Notes: generated by a model from the sequence alone, not told the origin. Counted from the first letter of the stretch, positions 8,909 to 19,111 are shown. The stretch: DNA of 64,000 nt from Azospira inquinata (GCF_018905915.1 NZ_CP064782.1:620001-684000), one strand, 5' to 3'. A program made the numbers and translations.

Positions 8909-10500
8909 GAACAACCAACGCAGACTGGCGGAAATGGTTTGCCCCCCCCCCGATGCTCCAGATCACAAGGAGCGGTCAATTCGAAGCTCGATTTCAACTT
9001 CATTACCGCCCCCCAGGCCTCCACGGTACAACACGGGGCAAGAGCAACTACCGTAGGTCACAAAAGTGGCACTGCTGGCACCGGCAGAGACAGAAATCAG
9101 GCTATTCCGCTAATTCTTGGTGTTCTAACCGATCCCGCCATCCACCGCCAGAGTGGTCCGCTCACTCAGCTGGTGTGCAATTTCCCCCCGACGACGAGCG
9201 CCTCCGTAGCATGGCCCTGCACCTTGAGGTTCGCCAGCCCTGCCCTCTTTTCCTGATAGCCATCGCCCCGGGTTTCGGTGTAGTCCGCGCTTACGGAAAG
9301 CGTGAAGCGGGCTTTTTTGCTCAGGGCATAGGTCCGCCCCAGGCTGGTCCCCAGGGGCCGGGTCTGGCTATCTATCGTCATTAGGCGCCGCCGTGGTCCC
9401 CATAAAATAAATCCGGCGCTTGCCTTGGTTGGTGTTTTACCCAACATCCGCCGGAAACTTCACTTCCGCTCGGTCATTCGGGGACCAGCTACCGTGGCCG
9501 GTTAGCTGATACCACTGAATATCCCCATTTTTTTGACCATACTGGAATTGCCATCCACATAACTGGCCCCATAAGCAAAGGCGCCCCTACGCACGGGGTT
9601 GAGTAAGCCGCGCCATCAACCCCCTTGGCAAAGCCATAGATGTCGGCTTTGTAGCCCGCTCCCCGTTTTGATTTTCCGGATCAGCCCGGGAGGCAAAGGG
9701 TTTGATCCAGAGATGCTGGTCACCATAAAAACTATCCCCAGGCGCCCTACCATTGCCCCCATCCGTCCGGGCATTCACCTCATTGTTGATGCTGTCCTGG
9801 GTATGGCGGGCAATGGACATCGACGCCCCGGTCAGCACAGGCTGGGGCACCGTGATCCTGTTGGACAGGTGGGCTTTGGTAGCCAAAGGAGCAAACAGGA
9901 ACAACAAGCTGGGATTGGCCTCAATGGTGCGGGCGCCGGCAAGTCGGCTGAATTCCCCTGGGCCGCAGCGGCACTAGCCACCCGGCTGGCAGAAATGGTA
10001 TCGATCGCCAGATTCCAGGAGGTGTCACTTTCAGCATCAACCAGGTGATAGGTCACCCCGCTGATAATTTTCCAGCAGGTTAACGGTCAGGCCCCTATTG
10101 GAGAGCGTTCCCCGGTATGGGAGTTCACAGCATCATTCTGTCCATCAGCAATACGGAGATCATAGGGGTAAGGGGTGCTCCACCCGAAGAAGAGAAGGTA
10201 ATCATCCCCTAATGGGCGCAAGTATTGAAATAGGACACATAGCCCCCTGGTAACTCCTACTAAAAACTCAAATCACTCCGACCATTAGCCAAGTGGGTAA
10301 TGCCTCCGCGAGAGCCCGCGTCGTTGAAAATACCCGCAGCCCCTCCGCTCCCTCCTTCTCTATATAGGAGAGAGCCTGCGTTATTGATCACACCACCGCC
10401 AGGGGGATAACCAATGGCATCTGCTCCATTTCCTCATTTCCACCAGCGCCGCTGCACCAGAAGCCCCACTCAAAGTGCCTACACAGGGAATTAACCAATC
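8909..10500 (-). pseudogene. Decayed autotransporter (type V secretion) gene
   Basis: Read leftward, fragments in different frames reassemble an autotransporter. Passenger-like Gly/Asn repeats lie at about 10260-10430 (VINNAGSLLYREGGSGG, GIFNDAGSRGGITHL). A linker at 9880-10056 gives TYHLVDAESDTSWNLAIDTI, then after a frameshift AGARTIEANPSLLFLFAP. The beta-domain start LWIKPFASRAD lies at about 9690. Beta strands at 9200-9400 (ARFTLSVSADYTETRG) are followed by a frameshift into AHQLSERTTLAVDGGIG, then TAG, TAG and TGA stops inside otherwise continuous beta-barrel sequence (SAGASSATFVTYG, NEVEIELRI). The end is QTISASLRWLF, the typical terminal aromatic, but the codon after it is CAA instead of a stop. 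No intact start or signal peptide is seen; the 5' end is lost in AT-rich DNA. Confidence 0.85.
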
Positions 10501-10889
10501 GAGAACCATCCACTTCACAGAATTTGCCGATAAAAATCTGGCAGGCGAAGCAATAGAAATTGCTTTTTTATCCCAGCATCTTTTATTAATTATTTTTTTG
10601 ATATGAATCCTTGATGGCGCATTTTATTAACACAGAACCCTTAGAAACAAACAAACCGCAAACTTCATTAAATGAATAAATTAACACAATCAAATCAACC
10701 ACTAAATTTTAGCACAAGCAACAACCACAAGAATTTTAAAATAAAGCCACGCCAAATAAAATATTAAAAAGCATTAGCTTTATATTTAAAAAATACCTCC
10801 GAATTATTATCATTACAAAAAATCCTAACGAGCGTTTTAAAATTAGAATCATCGTCCCCTCTAGTCTCGGGGAGGCCCGAGCGGGGGTG
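10501..10889. other. AT-rich intergenic stretch with no recognisable gene
   Basis: About 390 bases with many A/T runs, in strong contrast to the GC-rich surroundings. No coding frame, tRNA or repeat is seen. It may be the eroded 5' part and promoter of the autotransporter, which often sits in AT-rich acquired DNA. Confidence 0.5.
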
Positions 10890-10895
10890 TATAAT
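10890..10895 (+). promoter_or_regulatory. Candidate -10 element for rhlE
   Basis: TATAAT 37 bases before the GTG start, at the boundary between the AT-rich stretch and the gene. No convincing -35 hexamer is seen. Confidence 0.4.
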
Positions 10896-10931
10896 GGTGA
10901 TCTATATCTTTGATCTCTCTTCCTCTTTCTT

Positions 10932-12377
<1,446 letters not shown>

Positions 12378-12424
12378 GCCCCCATCCCACCGGGCCCGTC
12401 CTCCCGGGATCGGCCCCACCCCAC

Positions 12425-12453
12425 AAAAAAGCCACCCTTACCGGTGGCTTTTT
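12425..12453. terminator. Bidirectional terminator between rhlE and the leftward row
   Basis: GCCACC (12431-12436) pairs with GGTGGC (12443-12448), with an A-run before and a T-run after. It can serve rhlE and the leftward genes ending at 12546. Confidence 0.8.
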
Positions 12454-12545
12454 CTTTATCCCGCCCCATCCTTGGACCGCTCCCTGGGCCTCATGCTTAG
12501 GGAATCAGCAAGTTCTCAGGCCTCTCCAGCCCCAACCTCAAGCTT

Positions 12546-13118
12546 TCAGGCGCTCACCCCTTGGAGACCACCGAAAAAGATTTCGCTCTGACCACTCCCC
12601 ACGGTGATGTAGGGATTCTGCCGCTCCTGGGCCACCCGGGCCTCCACCAGGGCGGCCTGGGCCTGGGGATTGCCCACCAGCTTGGCGTAGCTGTTGGCGT
12701 AATCCCCATAGGTCTGGGCGGAGCGCAGCAGGCTGGCGCCGGAAGACACCTTGGCAAACTGATCCCGCAGATTTTTGTTGGTGTGGAAAAGCTGCTCGAT
12801 CTTGGCCTTGTCCGGATGATTGTTGGCCACACTCACATAGCCCTCACTGTCCGGGGTCAGCACGGCCTCGGGAGGCACCCGGATGCCCGCCTCCCGGAAC
12901 GCTTCCCGGGTGCTGGCGGTAAAAGTTGCCGTGGCGGCGGCAAAGGATTCCCGGGTGGGGAGTTCCAAAGGTGGCACCGAGACAGTCCCGCCGCTGTTGG
13001 ACCAGCCGGGGGCCGTGGTCTGGGCGGCGCTAGGGCTATCACTGCTCGCCGCCTTGGTGGCACTGACGCTGGAGGCAGAATAGGTGGGCAGCAGGGCGGC
13101 CAGGGCGGCGATATTCAT
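12546..13118 (-). CDS. Hypothetical protein
   Basis: 190 residues from the ATG at 13118. The N terminus (MNIAALAALLPTYSASSVSAT) is Ala/Ser-rich and not a clear signal peptide. It is followed by a Ser/Pro-rich spacer and a helical, Ala/Gln-rich region (AAATATFTASTREAFREAG, then LVEARVAQERQNPY), ending in Gly/Ser. The family is not recognised. It is the last gene of a leftward row behind the PP2C phosphatase (65-base gap), so it may share its transcript. The short, low-complexity N terminus resembles secreted or appendage-associated small proteins, but that is only an impression. Confidence 0.55.
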   Translation of the reverse strand: MNIAALAALLPTYSASSVSATKAASSDSPSAAQTTAPGWSNSGGTVSVPPLELPTRESFAAATATFTASTREAFREAGIRVPPEAVLTPDSEGYVSVANNHPDKAKIEQLFHTNKNLRDQFAKVSSGASLLRSAQTYGDYANSYAKLVGNPQAQAALVEARVAQERQNPYITVGSGQSEIFFGGLQGVSA

Positions 13119-13183
13119 GGGCGGGGCTTTCCAAAGGGAGACCCTCACCTACAGCACTTTCCGGGCCAGCATGGCCGGGGGAT

Positions 13184-13933
13184 TCAGGCCTTGCCTGCCT
13201 CCAGGCGCAGCACCGCCAGGGAACAGTTGTCCCCCTTGCCCCGGCAACGCTGGCGGGCCAGATCAATGAGAATGGCTGCCCCTTCCCGGGCGGAATTGGC
13301 AGCCAAAATACGGCCCAGCTCTTCCTCGGAAAAATAGGCCCAAAGACCGTCGGAACAGAGGAGGAAGCAGTCCCCGGGCTGGACCTCCCCGTGGCCCCAA
13401 TCCACCCGGGGCTCTTCCCGGTCCCCCAGGGAGGTGAGCAGCACATTGCGGTTGGGATGGGATAAGGCCTGGGTCGGGGTGATTTTCCCCTGATCCACCA
13501 GATGCTGGACGTAGGAATGGTCCCGGCTACGGCACAGGAGCGCCTCGCCACGGAAATGGTAAAGCCGGGAATCGCCACAATGGGCCCAGGTGGCCTGACG
13601 CCCCTGGAGCAGCAGAAGCACCACGGTGCTATGGGGGTCCTGCTCGTTGAGCAGGCGCCCCGTGCGGATCAGCAGATGGGATTCCCGGATAATTTCCGCC
13701 AGCAGGTTTTCCGGAGTTTCTTCCCGGGGGGCGTAGGCCTGGAGGTCATTGGTGGCGGTGACAATGACCTGTTCCGCCGCCTGGGCGCCCCCGGTATGTC
13801 CCCCCATGCCGTCGGCCAGGACTGCCAGGGCCACCTGGGGCTGACGGGGATGGGGGACCAGGGCCACCCGGTCCTGCTGTTCCCGCCGATCCCCCTGATG
13901 TTGGGCAACGCAGGCATCCAAAATCAAAGACAT
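13184..13933 (-). CDS. PP2C-family serine/threonine protein phosphatase
   Basis: 249 residues from the ATG at 13933, which begins MSLILDACVAQHQGDRREQQDR in the family-typical position. The metal-binding PPM motifs are visible: the first Asp in REQQDR, DGMGGHTGG, the ATWAHCGDSRLY strand, CSDGLWAYFS, and the terminal KGDNCSLAVL carrying the last Asp-Asn. It should remove phosphate from Ser/Thr of protein targets using Mn/Mg. It is cytosolic, with no membrane segment. No Ser/Thr kinase gene is adjacent, so the partner is unknown. It sits in a leftward row with an HDOD protein and two small unknowns. Confidence 0.9.
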   Translation of the reverse strand: MSLILDACVAQHQGDRREQQDRVALVPHPRQPQVALAVLADGMGGHTGGAQAAEQVIVTATNDLQAYAPREETPENLLAEIIRESHLLIRTGRLLNEQDPHSTVVLLLLQGRQATWAHCGDSRLYHFRGEALLCRSRDHSYVQHLVDQGKITPTQALSHPNRNVLLTSLGDREEPRVDWGHGEVQPGDCFLLCSDGLWAYFSEEELGRILAANSAREGAAILIDLARQRCRGKGDNCSLAVLRLEAGKA

Positions 13934-14057
13934 AGAAAAGACAAAGGCCCGAGGAAAGGAAGCCGAGAGGGTGCCCGCCGCGGGCAACGGCCCGGGCACC
14001 GGCAGAAAGCCCCGAACCGGGTGTCCCCGATCCGGGTTCTGGGCGGAGGCGCCGCCC

Positions 14058-14369
14058 CTAGCGCAGCAGTTCCGCCGCCACGCTGTCTGGGGACGGGGCC
14101 TGACCGCTCAGGTGGGGATTGCGCCGGTGAAATACCCGGCTGGCGGCGATGATCACCTGGTGCACCTCTTCCCGGGTCAGTTCCGGGTAGCTTTCCCGCA
14201 CCACCCGATAGGCCAGCTGGCCCAGGGACTGGCCGCCCCAGGTATTTTTCGGATCAAAGAAGGGCTCGATCTGCACATACACGGCGTCAAAAACGCTGCG
14301 CAGGGCCGGATTCTGGCGCCGTTCCGGGTGTGCCTCGCCCGTGGCCGGGTCGATGAAGGTGTCGCTCAC
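14058..14369 (-). CDS. Conserved small hypothetical protein
   Basis: 103 residues, soluble, mixed alpha composition: N-terminal DPATGEAHPERRQ, central aromatic core (FDAVYVQIEPFFDP, TWGGQSLGQLAYRVV) and a basic helix (VIIAASRVFHRRN). No signal peptide or membrane segment. The domain is not recognised. It lies between the HDOD gene (96 bases upstream) and the PP2C gene (124 bases downstream) on the same strand, suggesting co-transcription with signalling proteins. Confidence 0.65.
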   Translation of the reverse strand: MSDTFIDPATGEAHPERRQNPALRSVFDAVYVQIEPFFDPKNTWGGQSLGQLAYRVVRESYPELTREEVHQVIIAASRVFHRRNPHLSGQAPSPDSVAAELLR

Positions 14370-14465
14370 GTCGTACCTCGCTTCTTGAAAAAGCCATCCT
14401 GTACCGGATGTTGTCCTGATCGGTGCCCCTGGGCACCCCTCCCCGTCAGGCGTAAGGCCGAGGCC

Positions 14466-15365
14466 TCATTCCCCGTCGGTCTGAAAACGATACAGCAATT
14501 CTTCCACGTATTCCCGCTCTTCTTCCGGGGCCAGCCCCAGCTCTTCCCCCACATCCCCCCGCAGGGTAGGCCAGTCCGGCTCATCCAGGCGATGTTCCAG
14601 GTGATAGGCGTGCATGGCCAGTTGCAGAATGGCCGCCAGGGAGCGGGATTCCCCCCCTACCAGGCGGGGCAGGTCGTGGTGGAAGCGGATGGCGTCCGCA
14701 ATGAAATCGGGCAGGCCCCAGTGCCGGGCGATGAAATAGCCCACCACGCAGTGATCCGCCTGAAAGCGCCGATCCTCTTCCCGATAGTCGATCCAGCCCT
14801 GATCCCCCTCCAGGCCCATGGCCTCCCCGTAGGAAGGAAAGCGTTCCAGCAGCAGGGGCACGCCGCAATCGTGGAAAATCCCCGCCAGATAGGCCTGGTC
14901 CGGGAAAACGTTGCACACCGCCACTTTGTCCCCGGCGATCAGCATGGCGAGCCGGGCCACATCCTGGGAACGGCTCCAGAAGCGTTCATAGGCCTTGCGC
15001 CGCCGGGTCACCCGCTGACTTCCGGCCAGGGCCACGGCCTGCACCAGATGGAGAGTCTGGCTCAAACCCACGGCCTGGAGAATTTTTTCCAGGGAAGAAA
15101 AGGGTTGGTGCTGCCGATAGGCGGAAGACTGGACCGCCTTAAACAGCAGGGAGGTAATGCCCGCATCCTGGGCAATGGTGCGGGCGATAGCCCGCAGATC
15201 CGTATCCAGCCCCTGGATCTGGCGCTGCAACTGCTCCACCACCCGGGGTTGGGGCGGCAATTTAATGCCCTGGCCCAGAATCCGGTCGAGTACCTCCTGA
15301 TCCTGTTGCTGTTGGGCTTCCCGGGAAACCGGGGCCCCGGGGGCGGGTGGGGAAGAACGGGTCAT
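14466..15365 (-). CDS. HDOD domain-containing signalling protein
   Basis: 299 residues from the ATG at 15365, chosen because upstream codons are Pro/Arg-rich intergenic-type sequence. A Gln-rich helix (REAQQQQDQEVLD) leads into an HDOD domain: LPPQPRVVEQLQRQI, the DAGITSLLFKAVQSSAYR helix, LEKILQAVGLSQTLHLV, and the vestigial HD region GIFHDCGVPLLLE. HDOD proteins usually lack phosphohydrolase activity and act as signalling adaptors, often with c-di-GMP or chemotaxis modules. It is soluble and the first gene of the leftward row. Confidence 0.85.
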   Translation of the reverse strand: MTRSSPPAPGAPVSREAQQQQDQEVLDRILGQGIKLPPQPRVVEQLQRQIQGLDTDLRAIARTIAQDAGITSLLFKAVQSSAYRQHQPFSSLEKILQAVGLSQTLHLVQAVALAGSQRVTRRRKAYERFWSRSQDVARLAMLIAGDKVAVCNVFPDQAYLAGIFHDCGVPLLLERFPSYGEAMGLEGDQGWIDYREEDRRFQADHCVVGYFIARHWGLPDFIADAIRFHHDLPRLVGGESRSLAAILQLAMHAYHLEHRLDEPDWPTLRGDVGEELGLAPEEEREYVEELLYRFQTDGE

Positions 15366-15688
15366 AGGGCAAAGGGCAGGGAAGAAGCCATAGGGAAGGG
15401 GGAGTTCAGGCCGGCCCGGAACAGCCGGGCGGCGCAAACACCTGTTGCCATTCTAGCCTGAAAGTGGGGGCGCCCACCGTGCCATAGGACCTTGCCGGAA
15501 AAGCCCCATTGTGCCGGGAATAGGGGGGCCGGCGCCCCTGGTCTCCAGCCCCGCCGGCCCCGCCCTGGAACCGGGCCAAACATTCCCACACATCTTGTTA
15601 CGGACCGTTGCACACAAGGCTCCCGGAAACCCCTATAACGGACCCCATGGATCAGCCGGGGCCCGCCCCCCACCGTCAAGGAGACATC

Positions 15689-16390
15689 ATGACCCCCCAA
15701 GAACAGCAATTGCTCAGCGCTTTTCTCCAACAAATGGAACAACTGCCCGGCCAGGTGCTGGACACGGAAGCCAACCAGCTCATCCAACGCAGTCTGGCGG
15801 CCCGCCCCGACGCCCCCTATCTGCTGGTGCAGAAAGCCATACTCCAGGAACAGGCCCTGCACGCCGCCCAGGCCCGCATCGCGGCCCTGGAAAATGATGT
15901 GCGCCAGCTGCAAGCCGCCCAGGGCGCGGCTCCCGCCACCGGCGGCTTCCTCGGCGCCTCCGCCTGGGGCAATTCGGCGGCCGCACCCCAGGCCCCCGCC
16001 GCCCCCCGCAGCGTGGCAGGCTACAGCAATAGCGGCCTGCCCATCAGCAATTACACCCCGGCCAACAATCAGGCCCCGGCCGCTCCGGCCCGGAGTTCCG
16101 GCGCCATGGGAGGCTTTCTCGGCACGGCGGCGGCCACTGCTGCTGGCGTGGTGGGGGGCTCCCTCCTCTTTCAAGGGGTGGAAAGCCTCTTCGGCCATCA
16201 CCAGAGCGGTTTCGGCCAGGGCGGCGGCTGGTTCGGCGGCGATGCCCAGAACAACCCGGAAAATGTAACGGTAAATAACTACTACGGTGACCGTCAGGAC
16301 AGCCTGACGGACAGCGGCAGCGCCGATTTCGGCGATATTGGCGGCGACGCCAGCACCATGGATTTCGGTACGGACGACGATTTTTCCTGA
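15689..16390 (+). CDS. DUF2076 family protein
   Basis: 233 residues. The ATG at 15689 is chosen because AAGGAG lies six bases upstream and the family's start MTPQEQQLLSAFLQQM follows; longer in-frame starts lack a ribosome site. The N-terminal helical part (to about residue 80) is followed by an Ala/Pro-rich linker, a Gly/Ala segment that could insert in a membrane (GGFLGTAAATAAGVVGGSLLF), a Gly/His/Phe-rich stretch and an acidic tail ending in DDDFS. Members have been described as periplasmic ligand-binding sensor proteins, but no biochemical role is established. It is monocistronic, with a strong terminator after it. Confidence 0.85.
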   Translation: MTPQEQQLLSAFLQQMEQLPGQVLDTEANQLIQRSLAARPDAPYLLVQKAILQEQALHAAQARIAALENDVRQLQAAQGAAPATGGFLGASAWGNSAAAPQAPAAPRSVAGYSNSGLPISNYTPANNQAPAAPARSSGAMGGFLGTAAATAAGVVGGSLLFQGVESLFGHHQSGFGQGGGWFGGDAQNNPENVTVNNYYGDRQDSLTDSGSADFGDIGGDASTMDFGTDDDFS

Positions 16391-16442
16391 CCCACCCTTT
16401 CCCCCCATCCGGACCTCGGCGATCGGGTCCGGCATGTCCTTT

Positions 16443-16468
16443 GGCCCGGGCCCGTCCCGGGCCTTTTT
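16443..16468 (+). terminator. Rho-independent terminator after the DUF2076 gene
   Basis: GGCCCGGG (16443-16450) pairs with CCCGGGCC (16456-16463) around CCCGT, followed by TTTTT. Confidence 0.85.
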
Positions 16469-16503
16469 CTTGCCCGCCCCCCGGGCCAGGGGCGTCCCCG
16501 GGC

Positions 16504-16517
16504 TTGACCCAGATCAA
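16504..16517 (+). promoter_or_regulatory. FNR/ANR/DNR-type binding site upstream of bacteriohemerythrin
   Basis: TTGAC-CCAG-ATCAA matches the FNR consensus TTGAT-N4-ATCAA with one mismatch. Its centre lies 62 bases before the start codon at 16573, a distance compatible with class II activation (box near -41) and a short leader. Confidence 0.65.
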
Positions 16518-16572
16518 GAGGCCCAAGGCCGATCCGTCTTAGGCTGATGGAAACTTTTTTCCGGGTCTGCCC

Positions 16573-17052
16573 ATGGTGACCACTGACCTTTCCTATGCCT
16601 GGAACGATGCCTACAGCGTGGGCATCCAGGAGGTGGACGAACAGCACAAGGTGCTCCTGCAACTACTGGATGCCCTGCACCTGGCCATCCGGGCCGGCCA
16701 GGGGGCGGAAAGCCTGGCGGTGCTGAACCAGCTGGTGGATTACACCCGCCACCACTTCACCATGGAAGAAAGTCTGATGCGGGTCACCAATTACCCGGAT
16801 TTCGGCCCCCACAAGGAGCTGCACCAGAATCTCATGGCCCAGATTCACAAGGTCCAGGATGAACTGGCGGGTGGCCAGCTGGACCTGGACGGAGAAATGC
16901 TCCAGTTCGTCAAAATCTGGCTGATCCAGCACATCAACGAAACGGATCGGCGCTTCGGGAAGTTTTTCCACAGCACGGGCCTGGAGCCCCAGTGGTCCCC
17001 CGCCGTGGCGGAAGCCATGGGCAAAAAGAAGTGGTGGTGGCAGTTCTGGTGA
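16573..17052 (+). CDS. Bacteriohemerythrin (O2-binding di-iron protein)
   Basis: 159 residues. The di-iron ligand set is complete in order: H25 (DEQHK), H61 and E65 (RHHFTMEE), H80 and H84 (PHKELH), H120 and D125 (QHINETD). This is the single-domain four-helix form found in microaerobic proteobacteria, where it binds O2 reversibly for delivery, storage or sensing. The tail is unusual in ending with KKKWWWQFW, a basic-aromatic patch that might associate with membrane. An FNR-type box lies upstream, which suggests induction at low oxygen. No ribosome site is obvious before the ATG. Confidence 0.93.
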   Translation: MVTTDLSYAWNDAYSVGIQEVDEQHKVLLQLLDALHLAIRAGQGAESLAVLNQLVDYTRHHFTMEESLMRVTNYPDFGPHKELHQNLMAQIHKVQDELAGGQLDLDGEMLQFVKIWLIQHINETDRRFGKFFHSTGLEPQWSPAVAEAMGKKKWWWQFW

Positions 17053-17394
17053 GCCGAAGGGCGGGGCTCTAAGCCTTGGCGGACGCCAGGGCGCTCGTTT
17101 CCAGAGCACGCCGAGCACTCAGGATACGACGGTTTAAAAACCCCGTTTCTGGGACAACTGGAACCTGAAACAGGGAAGCAGCCAATTCAGCGGAGTCCGG
17201 CGGTACCGCCCGAGCGTAGGGAGACCCGCCCTGCGCCGCTCTAGCTTGGCGAAGCCCTGTCCCTTGCCGCAGCTCCCTTGCCTAACAAGGCTAGGTCCCA
17301 CACCGCGCCTTTGAGACTTTGGGGCCACCTTGAGCCGGCCCGTCCATGCTTTCCTCCGCTTCAGCCCGTCCTCCGGGCCTAACCCCTGGGCCCG
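17053..17394. other. Intergenic region without a recognisable gene
   Basis: About 340 bases between the bacteriohemerythrin gene and the end of hyi. Base composition is slightly lower in GC. I see no tRNA, convincing frame, clear terminator or repeat. Confidence 0.5.
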
Positions 17395-18177
17395 TTAAGC
17401 CCTCAAGGCGCCCGACGGCAGCCAGCCCAGGCCCGCCGCCGTTGTTGACTGGGGCTTGTATTCGCAGCCAATCCAGCCCTGATAGCCGAGCCGTTCCAGA
17501 AGGGCAAAGAGGAAGGGATAGGCGATTTCCCCCGTGCCCGGCTCGTGGCGCCCCGGGTTGTCGGCGATTTGCAGGTGGCCGATGCGGGGCAGATGCTTTT
17601 CCAGAAAGCGGGCCAAATCGCCGGCCATGATCTGGGCGTGGTAGAGGTCGTACTGGAGCGCCCCGCAACCCGCCCCATCCAGGGCCGCCAGGCCCTTGTC
17701 CGGGGTATCCAGCCAGAAACCGGGCATATCCACCCGGCTGTTGATGGGCTCGGTGAGCAGGGTAATGCCCGCCGGGGCCAGGCGGGCGTGGGCATAGCGG
17801 AAATTTTCCCGGAAGGTGGCAGCTACCTCCGCCTCCGGCACCCCGACTGGACGCAGCCCGGCCAGGCAGTTGAGACGGCGACAGCCCAGGGTCCGGGCGT
17901 ATTCCAGGGCCAGCCCCACCCCCTCCCGGAATTCCTCCTCCCGCCCGGGCAGGCAGGCGATGCCCCGCTCCCCCCCGTCCCAGTCGCCGGCGGGCAAATT
18001 AAACAGCACCTGGGTGAGACCCTCTGCCTTCAGGCGGGCCGCCAGTTCCGCCGCCGGATAGGCGTAGGGAAACATGAACTCCACCCCCCGGAAACCGGCC
18101 CGGGCCGCCCAGCCAAAGCGTTCCAGGAAAGGGGTGTCGGCAAAGAGAAAGCTCAGATTGGCGGCAAAACGCAGCAT
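17395..18177 (-). CDS. hyi: Hydroxypyruvate isomerase
   Basis: 260 residues from the ATG at 18177, giving the family-typical start MLRFAANLSFLF. It is a TIM-barrel sugar isomerase/epimerase with the Hyi pattern: GVEFMFPYAYPA, NLPAGDWDGGERGIACLPGR, LLTEPINSRVDMPGF (catalytic Glu in TEPIN), YDLYHAQIM, HLQIADNPGRHEPGTGEI and the second Glu in IGCEYKP. It interconverts hydroxypyruvate and tartronate semialdehyde in glyoxylate metabolism. The usual companions gcl, glxR and glycerate kinase are absent here. It is divergent from the adenosyltransferase gene. Confidence 0.92.
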   Translation of the reverse strand: MLRFAANLSFLFADTPFLERFGWAARAGFRGVEFMFPYAYPAAELAARLKAEGLTQVLFNLPAGDWDGGERGIACLPGREEEFREGVGLALEYARTLGCRRLNCLAGLRPVGVPEAEVAATFRENFRYAHARLAPAGITLLTEPINSRVDMPGFWLDTPDKGLAALDGAGCGALQYDLYHAQIMAGDLARFLEKHLPRIGHLQIADNPGRHEPGTGEIAYPFLFALLERLGYQGWIGCEYKPQSTTAAGLGWLPSGALRA

Positions 18178-18472
18178 GGGACATCCTGAAGACAAAGGGG
18201 AACGGACTTGGGGACCGGAGCCCCGGGGGGGAACGGGGAGAAAGGGGGATGCAGGCCAGGGCCGGGAACGGGGGACTTTCAGGCGAGGCTGCGCTTCCCC
18301 GGCCCATCCCATGCCCCATCGCTCCGCCAAGCCCCGTCACCCCGACCGAATCCCCCTGGACTCGGCGGGCATTGTAGCCCAACTCCCCAGGCCCCTTGTC
18401 GGGCTGAAACCGGGGCAGTGGGAGACAAAACGGGGAATGGCTCGGGGGCAGGACCGGGGCGCCCCACCCCGC

Positions 18473-18478
18473 TATAAT
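18473..18478 (+). promoter_or_regulatory. Candidate -10 element for the adenosyltransferase gene
   Basis: TATAAT 57 bases before the start codon. No clear -35 hexamer is seen in the GC-rich upstream sequence. Confidence 0.35.
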
Positions 18479-18535
18479 GGCCCCTCCACCGGGCCCCCCA
18501 TGCCCGTTCATGTTCATAACAAAAGGAGACACCCC

Positions 18536-19111
18536 ATGGGCCACCGGCTTTCCAAAATCGTCACCCGCACCGGCGACCAGGGCGAAACAGGTCTGGGAGA
18601 CGGCTCCCGGGTCGGCAAGGACTGTTTGCGCATCGACGCCATCGGGGAAGTGGACGAGCTCAATTCCAGCATCGGCCTGATCCTGGCCGAACCCCTGCCC
18701 CACCCGGTGGATGTGGGGATGCGGGAGATGCTGATCCAGGTCCAGCACGATCTCTTCGACCTGGGGGGAGAGCTGTGCATTCCGGGCATGGTGATGATCA
18801 AGGAAGACCACATCCTGCGCCTGGAAGACTGGGTGGAGGAACTGAACGGCAATCTGCCCGCCCTGAAGGAATTTATCCTCCCCGGCGGCACCCGTCCCGC
18901 CGCCCTGGCCCACCTGGCCCGCACCGTCTGCCGCCGGGCCGAACGGGCGGTGGTCCATCTGTCCCGCAGCGAAAATGTGGCCGACGGCCCCCGCCAGTAC
19001 TTAAATCGCCTCTCCGACCTGCTCTTCGTCCTGGGCCGGGCCCTGAACCAGGCCTCCGGGAGCGGGGACGTGCTCTGGAAGCATCAGCGGGTGCCCCGCC
19101 CGGCGGCTTGA
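18536..19111 (+). CDS. Cob(I)yrinic acid a,c-diamide / cob(I)alamin adenosyltransferase, PduO type
   Basis: 191 residues. The ATG at 18536 has AAAAGGAG ten bases upstream and gives the family start MGHRLSKIVTRTGDQGETGL. Signatures include the N-terminal ATP loop TRTGDQGETGLGDG, DAIGEVDELNS, the LPGGTRPAALAHLART segment and CRRAERAVVHLS with the conserved Arg-Glu-Arg, ending with the helix RLSDLLFVLGRALN. It transfers adenosyl from ATP to Co(I) corrinoid in the cytosol to make coenzyme B12. It stands alone, with no cobalamin operon beside it, and the copper-storage gene follows 39 bases later. Confidence 0.92.
   Translation: MGHRLSKIVTRTGDQGETGLGDGSRVGKDCLRIDAIGEVDELNSSIGLILAEPLPHPVDVGMREMLIQVQHDLFDLGGELCIPGMVMIKEDHILRLEDWVEELNGNLPALKEFILPGGTRPAALAHLARTVCRRAERAVVHLSRSENVADGPRQYLNRLSDLLFVLGRALNQASGSGDVLWKHQRVPRPAA

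Noticed and set aside
8942-8951. C-tract as a working phase-variation switch of the autotransporter
   Set aside because: Several other stops and frameshifts would keep the gene off whatever the tract length; it is reported only as part of the junction.
14400-14445. Hairpin GGTGCC/GGCACC between the HDOD and small-protein genes as a terminator
   Set aside because: No T-run follows on either strand.
17134-17328. 64-codon frame between bacteriohemerythrin and hyi
   Set aside because: No family features, no ribosome site and random-looking composition.
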